This document shows positions 43,301 to 53,545 of a stretch of DNA of 64,000 bases, one piece after another. Position 1 is the stretch's first letter; each line of letters begins with the position of its first letter. A program made the translations under genes and the position numbers. Source of the stretch: Larus michahellis (Eukaryota > Chordata > Aves > Charadriiformes > Laridae); NCBI RefSeq assembly GCF_964199755.1, contig NC_133903.1:56488739-56552738 (forward strand), in the 5' to 3' direction. Under the pieces are notes generated by a model, which worked only from the letters and a program-made list of their open reading frames with translations, did no database searches and had not been told where the DNA came from.

Positions 43301-44904
43301 ATCAAAGACAGTATGATACTTTGAGGTCACTGTGAAACTCTTTCCTGATTTATGGAATATATACGTGCAAAATATGTGCCATTTGTTTTTTAAAGTCTTC
43401 TAAAATTAACTTGCAATATTAACAAGAACAAGCTGTTCTGTTTCTGTTTGCTAAAAGAGTCAGCATCCCTGCCGCAGTGCGAGCTGGCAAGGCACCGGGA
43501 AGGTAGAGGCAGAACAGGGAACAAGTTACTCTGTGGATCAGCAGCTGGGGGGGGGCTTTGCAACGCTGCTAATAGTAAATATCCATTTTCAGTTACACGT
43601 ATTTACTACCATTTGAGCAGTGCTGGTTTTGGAGTCAGAGGTGGACTTGCAGCTTAAAAAAAAAAAAAAAACAAAAACAAAAAAAAAAAAAAAACAAAAA
43701 AAAAAACAAAAAACCCCAAACCAAAACTGCTCTGATCCGTCTTTCCTGCAGAGAAAGACGACGCAGGAGAAGCAGGAGTGGATCACGGTCACCTAAAAAA
43801 CCCCGGTCTCCGAAAAGGAAAATGTCCCGGTCCCCATCTCCGAGAAGGTCAGTGACCCTCTTCCCTAAAAAAATAATAAAGGTGTCTGGGCGGAAAATTC
43901 CCCAGAAGTGAACTCTGGCCAAGATCTCAGTGGGGTTCTTCTGAAGATGGTGTGTGTTCGGTGCTTGTCTTACACCTAGCCCATAGGTTGACTTCTTGAG
44001 AGAGGGAGAGAGGGTGGGTCTCTGCTGGCTGCTACCGCGTTTGGCATCGTTTAATCCGCTTCAGGCGTAGCGCTTCCCTGGGAGTGCCCAAGCGGGAGCT
44101 GGTCCAGGGTGAGGGGCAGGAGAGACCCAGAGTTCCTGGCCCCTTGGCTCTCTGCAGTAGGAGTCAAACGGGCATTTTGTGATCCTCGAACTCAAGGTGC
44201 TCCTTCATAAAACACTATAGCGTTGCTGTTCCCAACCTGCTGTTCCTTGGACTTCCCTTTGTGGTGGTTGTGTTCGATCCGGAGCTAAGACATGGGGCTG
44301 TTTGGTTATTTTCTCCGAGCGAACGGTGTGCCTTAGTTGCACGCAGCTGATTCTGCCTTTAGATTTGTAATGACCTATGGGTAATGGTCTGGGCGTGGTC
44401 CGTGTCCTGCGTACAGAATGGTGTGATCGCGGTTTGCATTCTTCAACATACTTTATCATTGCAGACATAAAAAGGAAAAAAAGAAGGATAAAGACAAGGA
44501 GAGAAGCAGAGATGAGAGGGAGCGGTCAACAAGCAAGAAAAAAAAAAGCAAAGACAAAGAGAAGGATCGTGAACGGAAATCCGAGAGCGATAAAGATGTG
44601 AAAGTATGTTTAAAAACCTGTTTAACTTCCCTGCCTCTACTGTAGTATTTACCTGAAACAGGGGCTTTGAAAGCAAGTTTTACCTTTTTTTTTTATCTCG
44701 GCAAAGCAGGTCACAAGGGATTATGACGAAGAAGAACAGGGGTATGACAGCGAGAAGGAGAAAAAGGAAGAAAAGAAAATGGCAGATTCTTCCTCCCCGA
44801 AAGCAAAGGAGGCTGCCGCTGATAAAGGAAGCGGAGATTCAGCCCGTGAATCCAAAGTAAACGGGGATGATCATCACGAAGAGGACATGGATATGAGTGA
44901 CTGA
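25211..44904 (+). CDS. SRSF11: SRSF11, serine/arginine-rich splicing factor 11 (p54), complete
   Basis: Twelve coding exons join to 1380 nt, which is 459 codons plus TGA. Residues about 9-87 form the RRM, with an RNP2-like VIQVTNVS strand and an RNP1-like RVCFVKFHD strand. Residues about 88-215 hold the conserved Ala/Leu/Pro-rich segment (ANAVAGLLPGGGLLPTPNP). An Arg/Ser-rich RS domain covers about 219-350. A Lys/Glu/Asp-charged tail follows and ends HHEEDMDMSD. SRSF11 is a nuclear SR-like protein reported to contact U2AF65 and to regulate exon choice, including neural microexons and tau exon 10. The N terminus, MASSSGTDVIQ, lacks the Gly-rich insert of the human protein. The ATG at 25211 is the first in frame with the RRM and lies 22 nt after a good acceptor. 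Confidence 0.97.
25768..25990 (+). mobile_element. CR1 LINE 3' fragment (SRSF11 intron 1)
   Basis: It contains the CR1 tail motifs GGAAGAGGCTGCCCAGGGCA, CCCTGGAGGGATTGAAAAG and GGTTGGACTCGATGATGTG, then CTTCCAACCCAGACAATTCTA at the 3' end. The orientation is sense with SRSF11. The terminal octamer is degenerate. Confidence 0.85.
25991..31279. other. Remainder of SRSF11 coding intron 1
   Basis: AT-rich intron. Near 28511-28553 a run of 16 T is followed shortly by a run of 12 A and seven G, a possible hairpin-forming low-complexity tract. I see no other exon or repeat. Confidence 0.5.
31280..31413 (+). CDS. SRSF11: SRSF11 coding exon 2
   Basis: It encodes residues 43-87: DSPLPVSSRVCFVKFHDPDS, AVVAQHLTNTVFVDRALIVV and PYAE. 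This completes the RRM. The acceptor is CTTTTTCAG|TGAT and the donor CAGAAG|GTTTGT, ending in phase 1. The exon lies after a 5.9-kb intron, the longest in the gene. Confidence 0.97.
35400..35509 (+). CDS. SRSF11: SRSF11 coding exon 3
   Basis: It encodes residues 88-124: VIPDETKALSLLAPANAVAG then LLPGGGLLPTPNPLSQ. The acceptor is TCTCTGCAG|GAG and the donor CTCAG|GTAGGT. The upstream 4-kb intron holds two candidate poison exons. Confidence 0.97.
37523..37615 (+). CDS. SRSF11: SRSF11 coding exon 4
   Basis: It encodes residues 125-155: IGAVPLAALGAPALDPALAA then LGLPGANLNSQ. The acceptor is CTGTTACAG|ATT and the donor CTCAG|GTACGG. The exon is 93 nt with phase 0 at both ends. Confidence 0.96.
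39078..39127 (+). CDS. SRSF11: SRSF11 coding exon 5 (50 nt)
   Basis: It encodes SLAADQLLKLMSTVDP plus the first two bases of the Lys codon. The acceptor is CCTCACAG|TCT after a T/C-rich tract and the donor CCAAA|GTAAGC. Confidence 0.96.
39455..39546 (+). mobile_element. CR1 LINE 3' end fragment (SRSF11 intron 5)
   Basis: A short CR1 tail in plus orientation: GGCTGGACCAGGTGGCCTC, CCCTTTCCAACCCAAACTG and the terminal octamer ATTCTGTG at 39539-39546. The 5' boundary is uncertain. Confidence 0.75.
40265..40392 (+). CDS. SRSF11: SRSF11 coding exon 6
   Basis: It encodes residues 172-214: LNHVAAGLVSPSLKSDTSSK then EIEEAMKRVREAQSLISAAI with EP. The acceptor is TTTACCAG|G and the donor CCAG|GTAATT. 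The EIEEAMKRVREAQSLI part is a likely amphipathic helix. Confidence 0.96.
41385..41466 (+). CDS. SRSF11: SRSF11 coding exon 7, start of the RS domain
   Basis: It encodes DKKDEKRRHSRSRSRSRRRR then TPSSSRH. The acceptor is CAACTCCAG|AC and the donor CACAG|GTAGTT. It ends in phase 2 inside an Arg codon. Confidence 0.95.
42298..42429 (+). CDS. SRSF11: SRSF11 coding exon 8, RS domain
   Basis: It encodes RSRSRSRRRSHSKSRSRRRS then KSPRRRRSHSRERSRRSRST with SKT. The acceptor is TACTGGTAG|G, preceded by a poor pyrimidine tract, and the donor CCAG|GTAATT. The exon is 132 nt and symmetric in phase 2. Confidence 0.94.
42977..43066 (+). CDS. SRSF11: SRSF11 coding exon 9
   Basis: It encodes DKKKEEKEKKRSKTPPKSYS then TTRRSRSTS. 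The acceptor is ACTAAAAG|G and the donor AGCAG|GTACAG. The exon is 90 nt and symmetric in phase 2. Confidence 0.94.
43656..43716 (+). repeat. Poly(A)-rich simple tract
   Basis: A-runs interrupted by single C residues, about 60 bp, ending about 35 bp upstream of the acceptor of SRSF11 coding exon 10. No SINE body is recognisable upstream. Confidence 0.8.
43752..43847 (+). CDS. SRSF11: SRSF11 coding exon 10
   Basis: It encodes ERRRRRSRSGSRSPKKPRSP then KRKMSRSPSPR. The acceptor is TTCCTGCAG|A. The donor AGAAG|GTCAGT has C at +3. The exon is 96 nt and symmetric in phase 2. A long A-rich tract ends about 30 nt upstream of the acceptor. Confidence 0.95.
44465..44603 (+). CDS. SRSF11: SRSF11 coding exon 11
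   Basis: It encodes HKKEKKKDKDKERSRDERER, then STSKKKKSKDKEKDRERKSE, then SDKDVK: the Lys/Asp/Glu-rich charged region after the RS domain. The acceptor is CATTGCAG|A and the donor GTGAAA|GTATGT. It ends in phase 0. Confidence 0.96.
44707..44904 (+). CDS. SRSF11: SRSF11 coding exon 12 (terminal) with stop
   Basis: It encodes QVTRDYDEEEQGYDSEKEKK through KVNGDDHHEEDMDMSD, with TGA at 44902-44904. The acceptor is the tandem AAG|CAG: use of the first AG gives the extra Gln, use of the second (44709) removes it. The exon follows a 103-bp intron. Confidence 0.96.
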   Translation, partial: QVTRDYDEEEQGYDSEKEKKEEKKMADSSSPKAKEAAADKGSGDSARESKVNGDDHHEEDMDMSD

Positions 44905-46890
44905 ACTTTGCCTTTGCAGCGAGCACCGCTGCGGACGTGCATCAGTGTCATTCCTGTGTGATTCTTTTATGCTGTACTTGTTAATCCTAAATCTAGATGT
45001 ATACAGCTCTGAGCTATACCCGGTTTGTAAATCTCCCGATACTAACTCCCATCAAAAGCTTTCTAGAAAGGTAACCAGCCTTGCTACGGCCCAAAGGGAC
45101 GGCCTAGCCAAGCCATTTTTACTAACTTGGTGATGCTTCAAGCAAGAGTAAAAAGCTGCATGCATCTCCAGCAGGCATGGACTGTGTGGTGTCTGACCTC
45201 CTGTAGTACATCAGCTCCCGTACGCTAGTGTTGCTAGACGTCGATTCCTGGCAGAACTAGAGCAGCGTAGGGAACGCACTGGCTGCATGGTCCTTGTGGC
45301 AGAAACATCCGCAGTGTTCGCAACTCCTACAGCTTCTGCTGGATCTACTTAAGGGTCTTAAGTGTGACTACACAAAAAAAAAACAAATGACAGTACATCT
45401 GAAAACAAGCATCCTGATCTAGATAGGGTTTTGTTTCTGGATATTTTTTTTTAAGCCACGTGGCTGGAGTTGGTTTTGGTTTTGTTTTGTTTTGTTTTTC
45501 CGTGTTTGTTTTTTTTTTGGCTTTGATAAAGTTAAAATGCACTGACCTTTTTGAGGGCTTTTTTTAATCTGTCCGTTCAAATCCATCTCAGGCGAGTTGT
45601 AATGGTTCTTAATTTTTCTTCCGGAGCCTCGGGAGGTGAAATTCTCTGCTTGATCCGTGCCCAGTGATTAAAGGTTGATTTGTGCAGTTTTCCTAATCCA
45701 GGTCGTTTTATTTCTTAATGAGCTGAACACATGGCAAAAAGGTAGTGCATTTTAAAATTGACCTTCGTATGCTTTTAAAAGCAAGTCTACTTGATAATGT
45801 ACTTTTTACTTGATCTCAAGTTGTATAAACTAATAAATTTGTGTTTACTGTCACTGCAGTAGTAATCTTATGCACACAGTGATTCCATGGTATATGCAGA
45901 GTAGTTAGACAAGCTGTTTTCTTAGTTACACAAGTTCCAGAGCTTTTACTTTTGTGCAGGTAAAAAGACAAAAGTAGGCTACAGTCTGTGCCATGTTGAT
46001 GTACAGTTTCTGAAATTGTTTTACAAAACTTTGATAATAAAACCCTTAAACTTATACTCACGTTCCTATAAAACTCTGCTGGTATTTATTTACACCACTG
46101 AATGTAATGTATGGAACTTTACCTCAGCCCTGTAGAGTACGTGTTTCTCTTCATCCACCTATTTTAAGATGACCGTAACGACTCCGTCTCTTCAAAACCT
46201 GGAGCTGCAGCGAGGGCAGCGGCCGCCCTTTTACTCTCGCTAAGTACGTTACGCTAAAGAAAGAATTATTTTACTTTATGCTGAATGAAGGGAATGGGCT
46301 TAAATGGGAACCTAGAGGTATTATGGGACAAGTGCTTTTTAAAAGAAATATGTATTTGTAAAAGCTTTTTGTATTTCCATTGGAATATGAATATTCACCT
46401 CCTCGGGCTGGTGTGGGAGTGGCAGAAAGGAGAAGCGGCGAGCGCCTTGGGGGGGTCAAGTAGCTCTTCGTGTCGGCCACAAATTCCTGGCTTCAATGGG
46501 AGATTTTGGAATGAAACTGTAAGTGGTGCTTGAACTTCTTGAATCTGACGAGTCAAACCATCGTCTTTTTAAACTGTCCTTTCGCCCCGAGCAAAGGGGA
46601 ACTTGCCCTTTAGATACGCAGTGTCATTTTTAGAATTTGTAGAAATGTAAATTTTTACCAACTGTTTTGAGTATTTTGTCAATACAGAGAGGTTTATGTC
46701 ATACAACCAGTTCTAGGCTTTTATTTCTAGTGGAGAGAGTGATAGTTCTTGTAATAAAATATAAATAGACACAGACAAGGTGCATGATGTCTTCATAGAT
46801 GTGCCTTTTTTGTTGTCATCACGATATTTATATGTGAAGTACAAGAACATAAACTGATTTATAGTAATAAAGTAAACCTCCTTGATCCTT
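44905..46890 (+). other. SRSF11: SRSF11 3' UTR
   Basis: Noncoding sequence downstream of the TGA. AATAAA hexamers are at 45832-45837, 46036-46041, 46753-46758 and 46866-46871. The last is followed by a GT-rich element (TTGGTGTTGTTG), so the longest 3' end is probably near 46.89 kb. The 46036 site would give a UTR of about 1.15 kb. The tract at about 45450-45520 is G/T-rich. Confidence 0.65.
46866..46871 (+). terminator. Polyadenylation signal AATAAA, SRSF11 distal
   Basis: Canonical hexamer with a downstream GT-rich stretch at about 46895-46907. Proximal alternatives are 45832, 46036 and 46753. Confidence 0.55.
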
Positions 46891-49084
46891 GGACCTTGGT
46901 GTTGTTGAAGTCATTCCCGTGCTGGAGTGAAGGACCGAGTCAGGGTATCGACCTCAAGATGATCGATCGAGGCCTGTGTGTAACTGAGTGATGCTTTGGG
47001 TTGATTTTACTAACAACGCAAGCCTGCTGGGGGTAGCTGTACCCCCGGCTGCTCAGGGCTTCACTGGAGGAACGTGGGTGGTTTCAGAGCACAGCTGCTC
47101 ATTAATAATAATTAATGTTATTAATAGTTAATCACTGTCCAGCCCTTTGGTTTATGGCTTCCAGGGGAAGGGGGTGCGTTGGCTGAGCCTGTAGGATGCT
47201 GCTGGTGGCTGCAGGGATGAGCCTGTCGCCTTCCTTGGGGTACAGCCATGCCACTCCTGCACTGCTGGAACCCATAGAGGAGCTTCCTCTCCCAGGTGTA
47301 GGTGTGAGCCAGCACAACAGCTTTATTTTAGGAATTTCAAGTTGGTTTGTCAATTATTCTGGAGCGTAGGTCTCCTCCCTCTCGAGGTGAGGGCCCCCCC
47401 CGGGCCATGGAAGGGTATTACTTTAATCCTGATTGAGCAGCAGCTGCTCCCAGCCTCCCGTGTTCTTCCAGATGGATTTAATGGACAGGCTGGGCTGAAG
47501 CTCAGCAACGGAGTAACTTGCTAATTGCAAACTGAAGGGCGCAGGAAAGCGGGTCCTGCTTTTCTCCCAGCGCCTGCTGGCAGCTCCAGCCAGACGGACA
47601 ACGCTGTTTAGACCAAAACCAGTTGGACAACGCAGCGAGGGACCACGGGCGAGGAGAACACTTCTGGGGGCTGCAGGGGCTGAAGCCCGGGCCGTGTCCA
47701 AGCTCTCTGCAACCACGCAGTGGCTGTTGGTTCTGCTGCCAGAAACCCAAACCATGTTAATACCCAGTAGGATTCATTTTCGCTCATTGCGGCAGCGTCA
47801 CCTTCGCTATTGCCAGCTGTCGCTCGGGTCCCCGCTCGGCCAGCCCTTCCCTTTGCACATCAGCATCAAGGTGGCCCAAAGCCTGTTCCCGCTGACCTTG
47901 AGGAACGAGGCGTCTTTTCCTCTAATATCAAACTAAACGTACTGTTCCAGGGTCGCGGGTGTCCTGCCGGCATGCGGCTCGTTCTGCAGGATTTCATTTG
48001 GAACGGCCAGATGCGATGACCGTGTTAAATGACAGCAAAGTGCCACAATCCAGAGGGAAAAGTTCCGTCCTGCTGGTGCTGCTGGGGACTCCTCTTCCCA
48101 CGCTTGGCCCGTCACACACGGCCGATGCCGTACGCGAAAGCAAACCGTCCTGCGCGGCCGCACCTTCCCCCGAACCAGCCTGGAGAGCCCCGAGCACGTG
48201 CTTTTAGACACACGCGTGAGACAAACTCCGGCCCAGCGAGAGCCAGGCTTGTCGCAACACACGGTATTTAACCGCCTGTTGTTTGTAGCAACAAAAAGGC
48301 TACAACCACGGCCCCATTTACTGACATCTTAGGTTTTAACAGGTAACGGCTTAAGCACTTTCTGCAACTCCAAACATGAGTTCTCCTCACTCTTTATAAA
48401 TAGGAGATCTTTAGTTAGCAAATCCTTAACTACGGAGGGATGTCTCGGCCTCTGCTCTGCAAGCTCAACTTCCCAGGCTTGCAGGAGGGCAGGAGAGCAC
48501 TTCTAAGTCAAAAAAAAAAAAACAACAAAACAACCACACCCCAAAAAAATCCAAAAACAAAACCTCCCCCAAAAAACCAACTAAAACCCCCCAAAAAAGC
48601 TTCTAAAAGGCAAACTGAAGCTTTAGAAGTTCTAGGCTTTGCTCTCCACGTCATCCACGGCTCCTCCGAGACGCTGCTGTTATGACCAATTGTCACGTCT
48701 CATTTAAATGAGTCCATTTCTGGGTTTGGGAGATGAAACTTCTGGGTTTTTTCCTCCCCGGCGGCTGCTTCTGAACCTCCACCCCTCAGCTCCAGGAAGC
48801 CCCGGAAGCAACTCTGCGTCCTTCCAGCGCCGCTCCCCCCTCTCTGCCACCCAGGCCCATGAAATCTGGAGCTTTACAGAGGGGAAAGAACAGCCTGTAA
48901 TGAAAATGCAGGATTTTATTTTAAAAACGACCAACAAAATCCCCTTGCAGAAGGGAGCAGCGTGAGCTGGGCCCCTCACAGCAAGTCCCTGCCCAGAGAC
49001 ACGACTACGGCGCAGAAAGACCCTGCACCGGCCGGCGCCCGCGGAGCCAAACCTCCGGTCTCACATCTGGAACAGCATCAGCAT
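46891..49084. other. Intergenic spacer between SRSF11 and ANKRD13C 3' ends
   Basis: A tail-to-tail spacer, moderately GC-rich, with no exon I can support. It contains a tract at 48511-48600 made almost only of A and C, listed separately. Short open frames here have no recognisable protein similarity. Confidence 0.5.
48511..48600. repeat. A/C-only low-complexity tract
   Basis: About 90 bases composed almost only of A and C, with C-runs of 4-6. The minus strand is therefore G/T-rich with several G-runs. It lies in the SRSF11-ANKRD13C spacer. Confidence 0.75.
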
Positions 49085-52000
49085 CCAACGGCATGTTTTG
49101 GTCTTTATTCTAACAAATGATACAACCAAAAATTACCATTAGTGAAGGTAAGTTAAAAACATGGACCAGAGAACTAGTAAAATGTGAAAAAGTGACATTG
49201 TTCCGATGACAATTACAAATTGTAAGGAAAATAAACATGAAACTGCAGCATTACAGGAAATTTGTTAATACAGATTAAATAATGCAGTTATCCTCCCATG
49301 AATTACAAATCAAGAACAAATACATTTTAAAAAAAACAGACAGTTGCTGTGAATATCAACTTAACCAGGTGGGTTTCCAGCACAAATATATCCAGAGTTT
49401 TTTGTAACAAATCGTTTCCTTACATAAATCGAGAGTCGCAGTAAAGTGAGTACAGTGACTGCAACAGCAGCTCCTTGAAAGGAAAAAGAAAACACATTCC
49501 CTTTGCCACCAACTAAAGCAGTATTTTGGAAGACCAGTAAAACAGTTTGGTTAAGAAACGACCCTGGGAATTCTTTTGCAATGATTTCTTGTTTCAGTTT
49601 ACCAAAATCAATGGCTGGTTTTTAGTACTTTTTTGTAAAAAAACCCCACGGCCATCAAGGAAAAAAATAATAATAAAGTGGTGAGACCAGAAAGAAACAG
49701 TGGCCAAACTGTGAGCCAGGGTGGCCTCTCCCGGCACTGAGGTTTTCCCCACCACAGCTGCACCTCCATGGCCACCACGGGGCCAACGAGCATCTTACCA
49801 CCCGATTCTGACCCGACCCGCGCGGTTCTGACCCTTGGCCATCCCGAAGGGACGCCATCACCACCACCGGCAGTGCCCAGAACGGCATCCCCGGCCTGGA
49901 CACTCCTCCAGCCCGTGGTGTCCCATGGCCACAGCAGTCCCTACGCGTGCGCGAGGCGAAGGACCAGCTCAAAGGACCAGCTCAAGGCCGCCCCGCTCCT
50001 GGTGCGCAGCAGCCACGGGACACCTCTGCAAAACCGCTGGGAGATGGGTTCCCTCCCCGGGGGACCAGACCTTCCCTCGACACCCAACACGCTCTTAAGG
50101 AGAAGAGGAGGGAAAACCCAAAATTAAATTCTGCTTGGTCAATCCTGCTAGAAGAAATAAGTTTCCAGAAGGGATGCGGGGGGGAGATGGGGGGTGGTGA
50201 AGGAGAGCGGTGGCCCCAGGGCAGCCGCGGGCTCCCTCGGCGCCAGGAACGCTTCGCCCTCCTGCAGCGCACCCGGAGCGACCAACGCGCGCCTTGTGTC
50301 CGTACAACACACGACGAGTTCTGGTGGGTAAGACATTGACATTGGCGTGACACAACACTGCTAAAGAACGGCGCCAGCACAGCCGCACTGCTGGGACCCC
50401 CAAGACACAATCCCTAACCCCGGCATCCCTCTGGCTACCGTGGATCCCCGCAGCTCACAGCGCATCCACCGGGAAAGCGCGCCCAAGCGGCCCTGCGTTT
50501 CGGAACTCATCCTTAGGAATGTTTCTGACAGAAAACACATCACCAAAAGCTGGAAGGAACCGTACCGAGAAAGGGCTCACTGAGCCGAGCCTCGCGAGGC
50601 TGCCACGGGAATCCACAGGAACCCGAGAACGGTCACCGGACCGGGGAGGACAAACTGGCCGGAGCCAAATCGTTCAGCTCCATCGCAGGAAGAGAAGCGG
50701 CAGCAGGGTACCTTCACCGTACGAATGTAAAAAGACTACCAAAGTCCACCAAATCTGTGTCCGCCCTTCTCTGCTGACACTCCAAATTAGAGCAAGCCTT
50801 AATATATAGCAACCCGCTATAAAAAGTTTCTGCAAATCTTAAAATGTATCAAAGTTAGTAGCTGTGTAGTCATGAAGGTTAAAAAACCCCACAAAAGCTG
50901 CAGCCAGGGTCCGTGGGAACCACCCAAAACGGCTCCAGGACGTGCAGTGGCCTGAGCCAGGCGCCTCGTCTGCCACCAGAGGACACGGGCTGCTCTCCAG
51001 GCAGACACACAGAACCTCCCTTTTCTTCTGAGGCGACACAAAAAGCTTTGTTCTTGGGGTTTTTTTTAAAATCTGGAATCCAGTCCCTGGCAGCGCCACA
51101 CGGCCCAAAGCACCCGGCTCCAGCTGGGAACGCTCCCTCCCACGTTAGCACGCTCGGATGGTAATTTGGAACAACCGAAAAGGCAAAATAATATGAAACA
51201 CGTGGCTCTTTCCCTGTAATATTGAGAAAAAGGATTTCTGACATTCACCTTGTGCAGAGAGGCTCCCTGCGCTGGCCGGGATTGCCCAGCAGCTCCTGCC
51301 CCGGCCGAGCCACCCCGCAGCGCGGCACAGCAGCGGCCACCAGCAGCCACCCCGAAACCGGGGCTTGGCCCCGCTGATGTTCAGTCCCTGCCTCCAGCAC
51401 CCACAGGGCGATTCGGTGCCCACCTACATTCATTCGGCCCCCGTCTCCCACGGTACCGATCTCAGCTGCTGCTGAGGAGCACGAGGTGGGCCCCCACTTA
51501 TAGCACAGACGGAGAACGCTTCGGGAATTCATAATGACTTGAAAGAACAAGTTCTGTCATTCCTAGTGAAGGTTCAACATCTGCTACTGATACAGTACGT
51601 CACAAGTAATTACAATTCCACATTTCCCTTTGCTTTCCCCACCCCCCCCCATAGTTTTATTTTCCATTTGATTCTGAATTGCGAACTCCAGTGTATCGAT
51701 CGCAGCCTGCACACTCAGCCTCACTCACCCGTCCCACCGCAGGTCTCCCGGGACGCTGGGAGAGGATCAGCCCCACTTTATCCGGACTTTGCTGACAGCG
51801 GTTCACCAGGACCCACTTCCAGCGCGGACACTGAGCTTCTCCAGAGCAGCCTCCCGGGGTTTACGCAGATTTCCAGAGGTTTTGCGAGAAGGTCTGCTTC
51901 AGACAGGTACTTCCCCGCCCTGTGGACGTGCCTGACGAGTCAGCTTTTATTGCCTTGTGCTGAGCCACCTCCATCCACCACCTGCAGGGTCAGTTCGGTT

Positions 52001-53414
52001 GGTTACCTTCACTAAGCATTGATGGTACTCTTCATTACAAAGTTTGATACTTAACTCTAGTGATTTCCAGGAAAAAAGTTTTAACTACAGTGCACAAAGA
52101 ATATAATTTTGAAAATATTTACAGTTTTGTACAATTACACCACAGCACTTTAATCTAAATTTCTTAATACAAACAAATAGCACCATTAGCCTTTTGCACA
52201 AATTCTTCCTAACAGACCAAAAAGCTGGATTATTGTCAAATTAGGAGACTGGAACCACTTGGAATGAGAATAAGCTGAAGAAGCGAGAGTGCCGAAACGC
52301 CGACCTATTCCAAATACTAAGAGGAAGGAAATTAATCTGGAAATATCCTAAGCATTTGCAAATAAAGCCTCCCAAGGTGAGCCCTATTCAATGTGCACTA
52401 CAATTAAACTAACTTCAAGAAAAATTCTCCTATGTGAAGGGTTAATGCTTGAGCTTATTGTTCTAATCCCTTCGCATCCCATGTTTTCCAGTGGGTGAAT
52501 ACAAGATAACCTAGTCGATGCTCAACCATTATGGAGCAAGTCTCCTAAGTGAATGCGACAAAAGAAGGAAAAAGTGACAATTTCTAGCTACTGAACCTCC
52601 GAGCAGGCTCATGGACACGGCAGGGACACGGCAGGGACTGCCAGGCCAGTGGGATGGAGGGCAGGGAAGCGCAGAGCCAAGGAAAAGAGGATTAACGAGG
52701 GGCTCGGTGAGGAAACGAAGGGTCCGAGACACGGACAGCACCACCACGGACTGCACCCAGGCGCTGGAGGAGGTACCTTATTCCCTGCAGAGCGAACGCT
52801 GCTTCTGAAGTGTACTGCAGTATGAAAACGCAACTGTTTAATGGTTACCATTTGGTTCATTCCTCTACAGAAAACGCATTCCTTCTAATATACGTTCGAC
52901 TAACATTCAAATTACGGAACTATACATAATGATACATAGTTTACAATTTATGAAAACAAAGCTTGAAAGAATATAATATGGTCATCTTAAGTATGGTGGG
53001 ATGTTTTATAGGGCTAATATCCAGCTAAGACATTTCAACTTTTATGCTAATGGTCCAAGAGTGCTTTTTGTATCACCAAATGTAAAAAATTTAAAAACGA
53101 ATGATAGTCCTCACAGCTGTTAAGTATTCTCAGGTCATCGAGGTGTCAGACTACCACGCTTGCAGTACTGGATGTATAAAAGTGTGAACGACACATCAGG
53201 AGACTTGCTGTAAATCAGGAACTAGATTAGATGCCCATTACAGTGAGTATCAGTACATCAGTCATTTGTCACATGTTCCCTTTTCTGCTGGATTATTAAG
53301 TTTATCCCTTCCTTTACGGCCCACTTTTCTATCTCTATCTGTGGGCTATGTGCATCCATTGGCTTTCACTGTGGTACGCTGGTATCGTTATTCACCATGA
53401 ACCTTCCAGTTTCG
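49085..53414 (-). other. ANKRD13C: ANKRD13C 3' UTR (putative, about 4.3 kb)
   Basis: Minus-strand sequence after the TAA. AT-rich parts at 52.0-53.4 kb and 49.1-49.65 kb look like vertebrate 3' UTR and flank a GC-rich middle (about 49.7-51.9 kb). The distal minus-strand AATAAA at 49104-49109 is followed by TG-rich sequence (GGATGCTGATGCTG), supporting an end near 49085. Internal minus-strand AATAAA hexamers at 51947-51952 and 51656-51661 would give shorter ends. The extent is inferred. Confidence 0.55.
49104..49109 (-). terminator. Polyadenylation signal AATAAA, ANKRD13C distal
   Basis: The minus strand reads AGAATAAAGACC, followed by a TG-rich stretch. This is the best candidate for the gene's distal end, facing the SRSF11 3' end about 2.2 kb away. 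Confidence 0.55.
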
Positions 53415-53545
53415 TTAGAGATCAGGAAAACGGCTGGGGTCCTCCTTGTAGTCATCAGGAATAGTGAAGATGGATTCATCAAACTCATCGTAACGGAACT
53501 CCTGGAACGTCACAGTGGCTGTGATGGTGGGAAATACAGGAATAT
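53415..53545 (-). CDS. ANKRD13C: ANKRD13C terminal coding exon with stop
   Basis: It encodes [20 protein letters not shown], then [20 protein letters not shown] and DL, with TAA at 53415-53417. The acceptor is TCTCTAG|AT. Confidence 0.96.

Noticed and set aside
43598-43922. Phe-rich minus-strand open frames
   Set aside because: They are the complement of the A-rich tract and of the SRSF11 RS exon.
47423-48271. Several 80-110 codon open frames in the SRSF11-ANKRD13C spacer
   Set aside because: They overlap in many frames on both strands and show no family similarity or exon-like splice sites.
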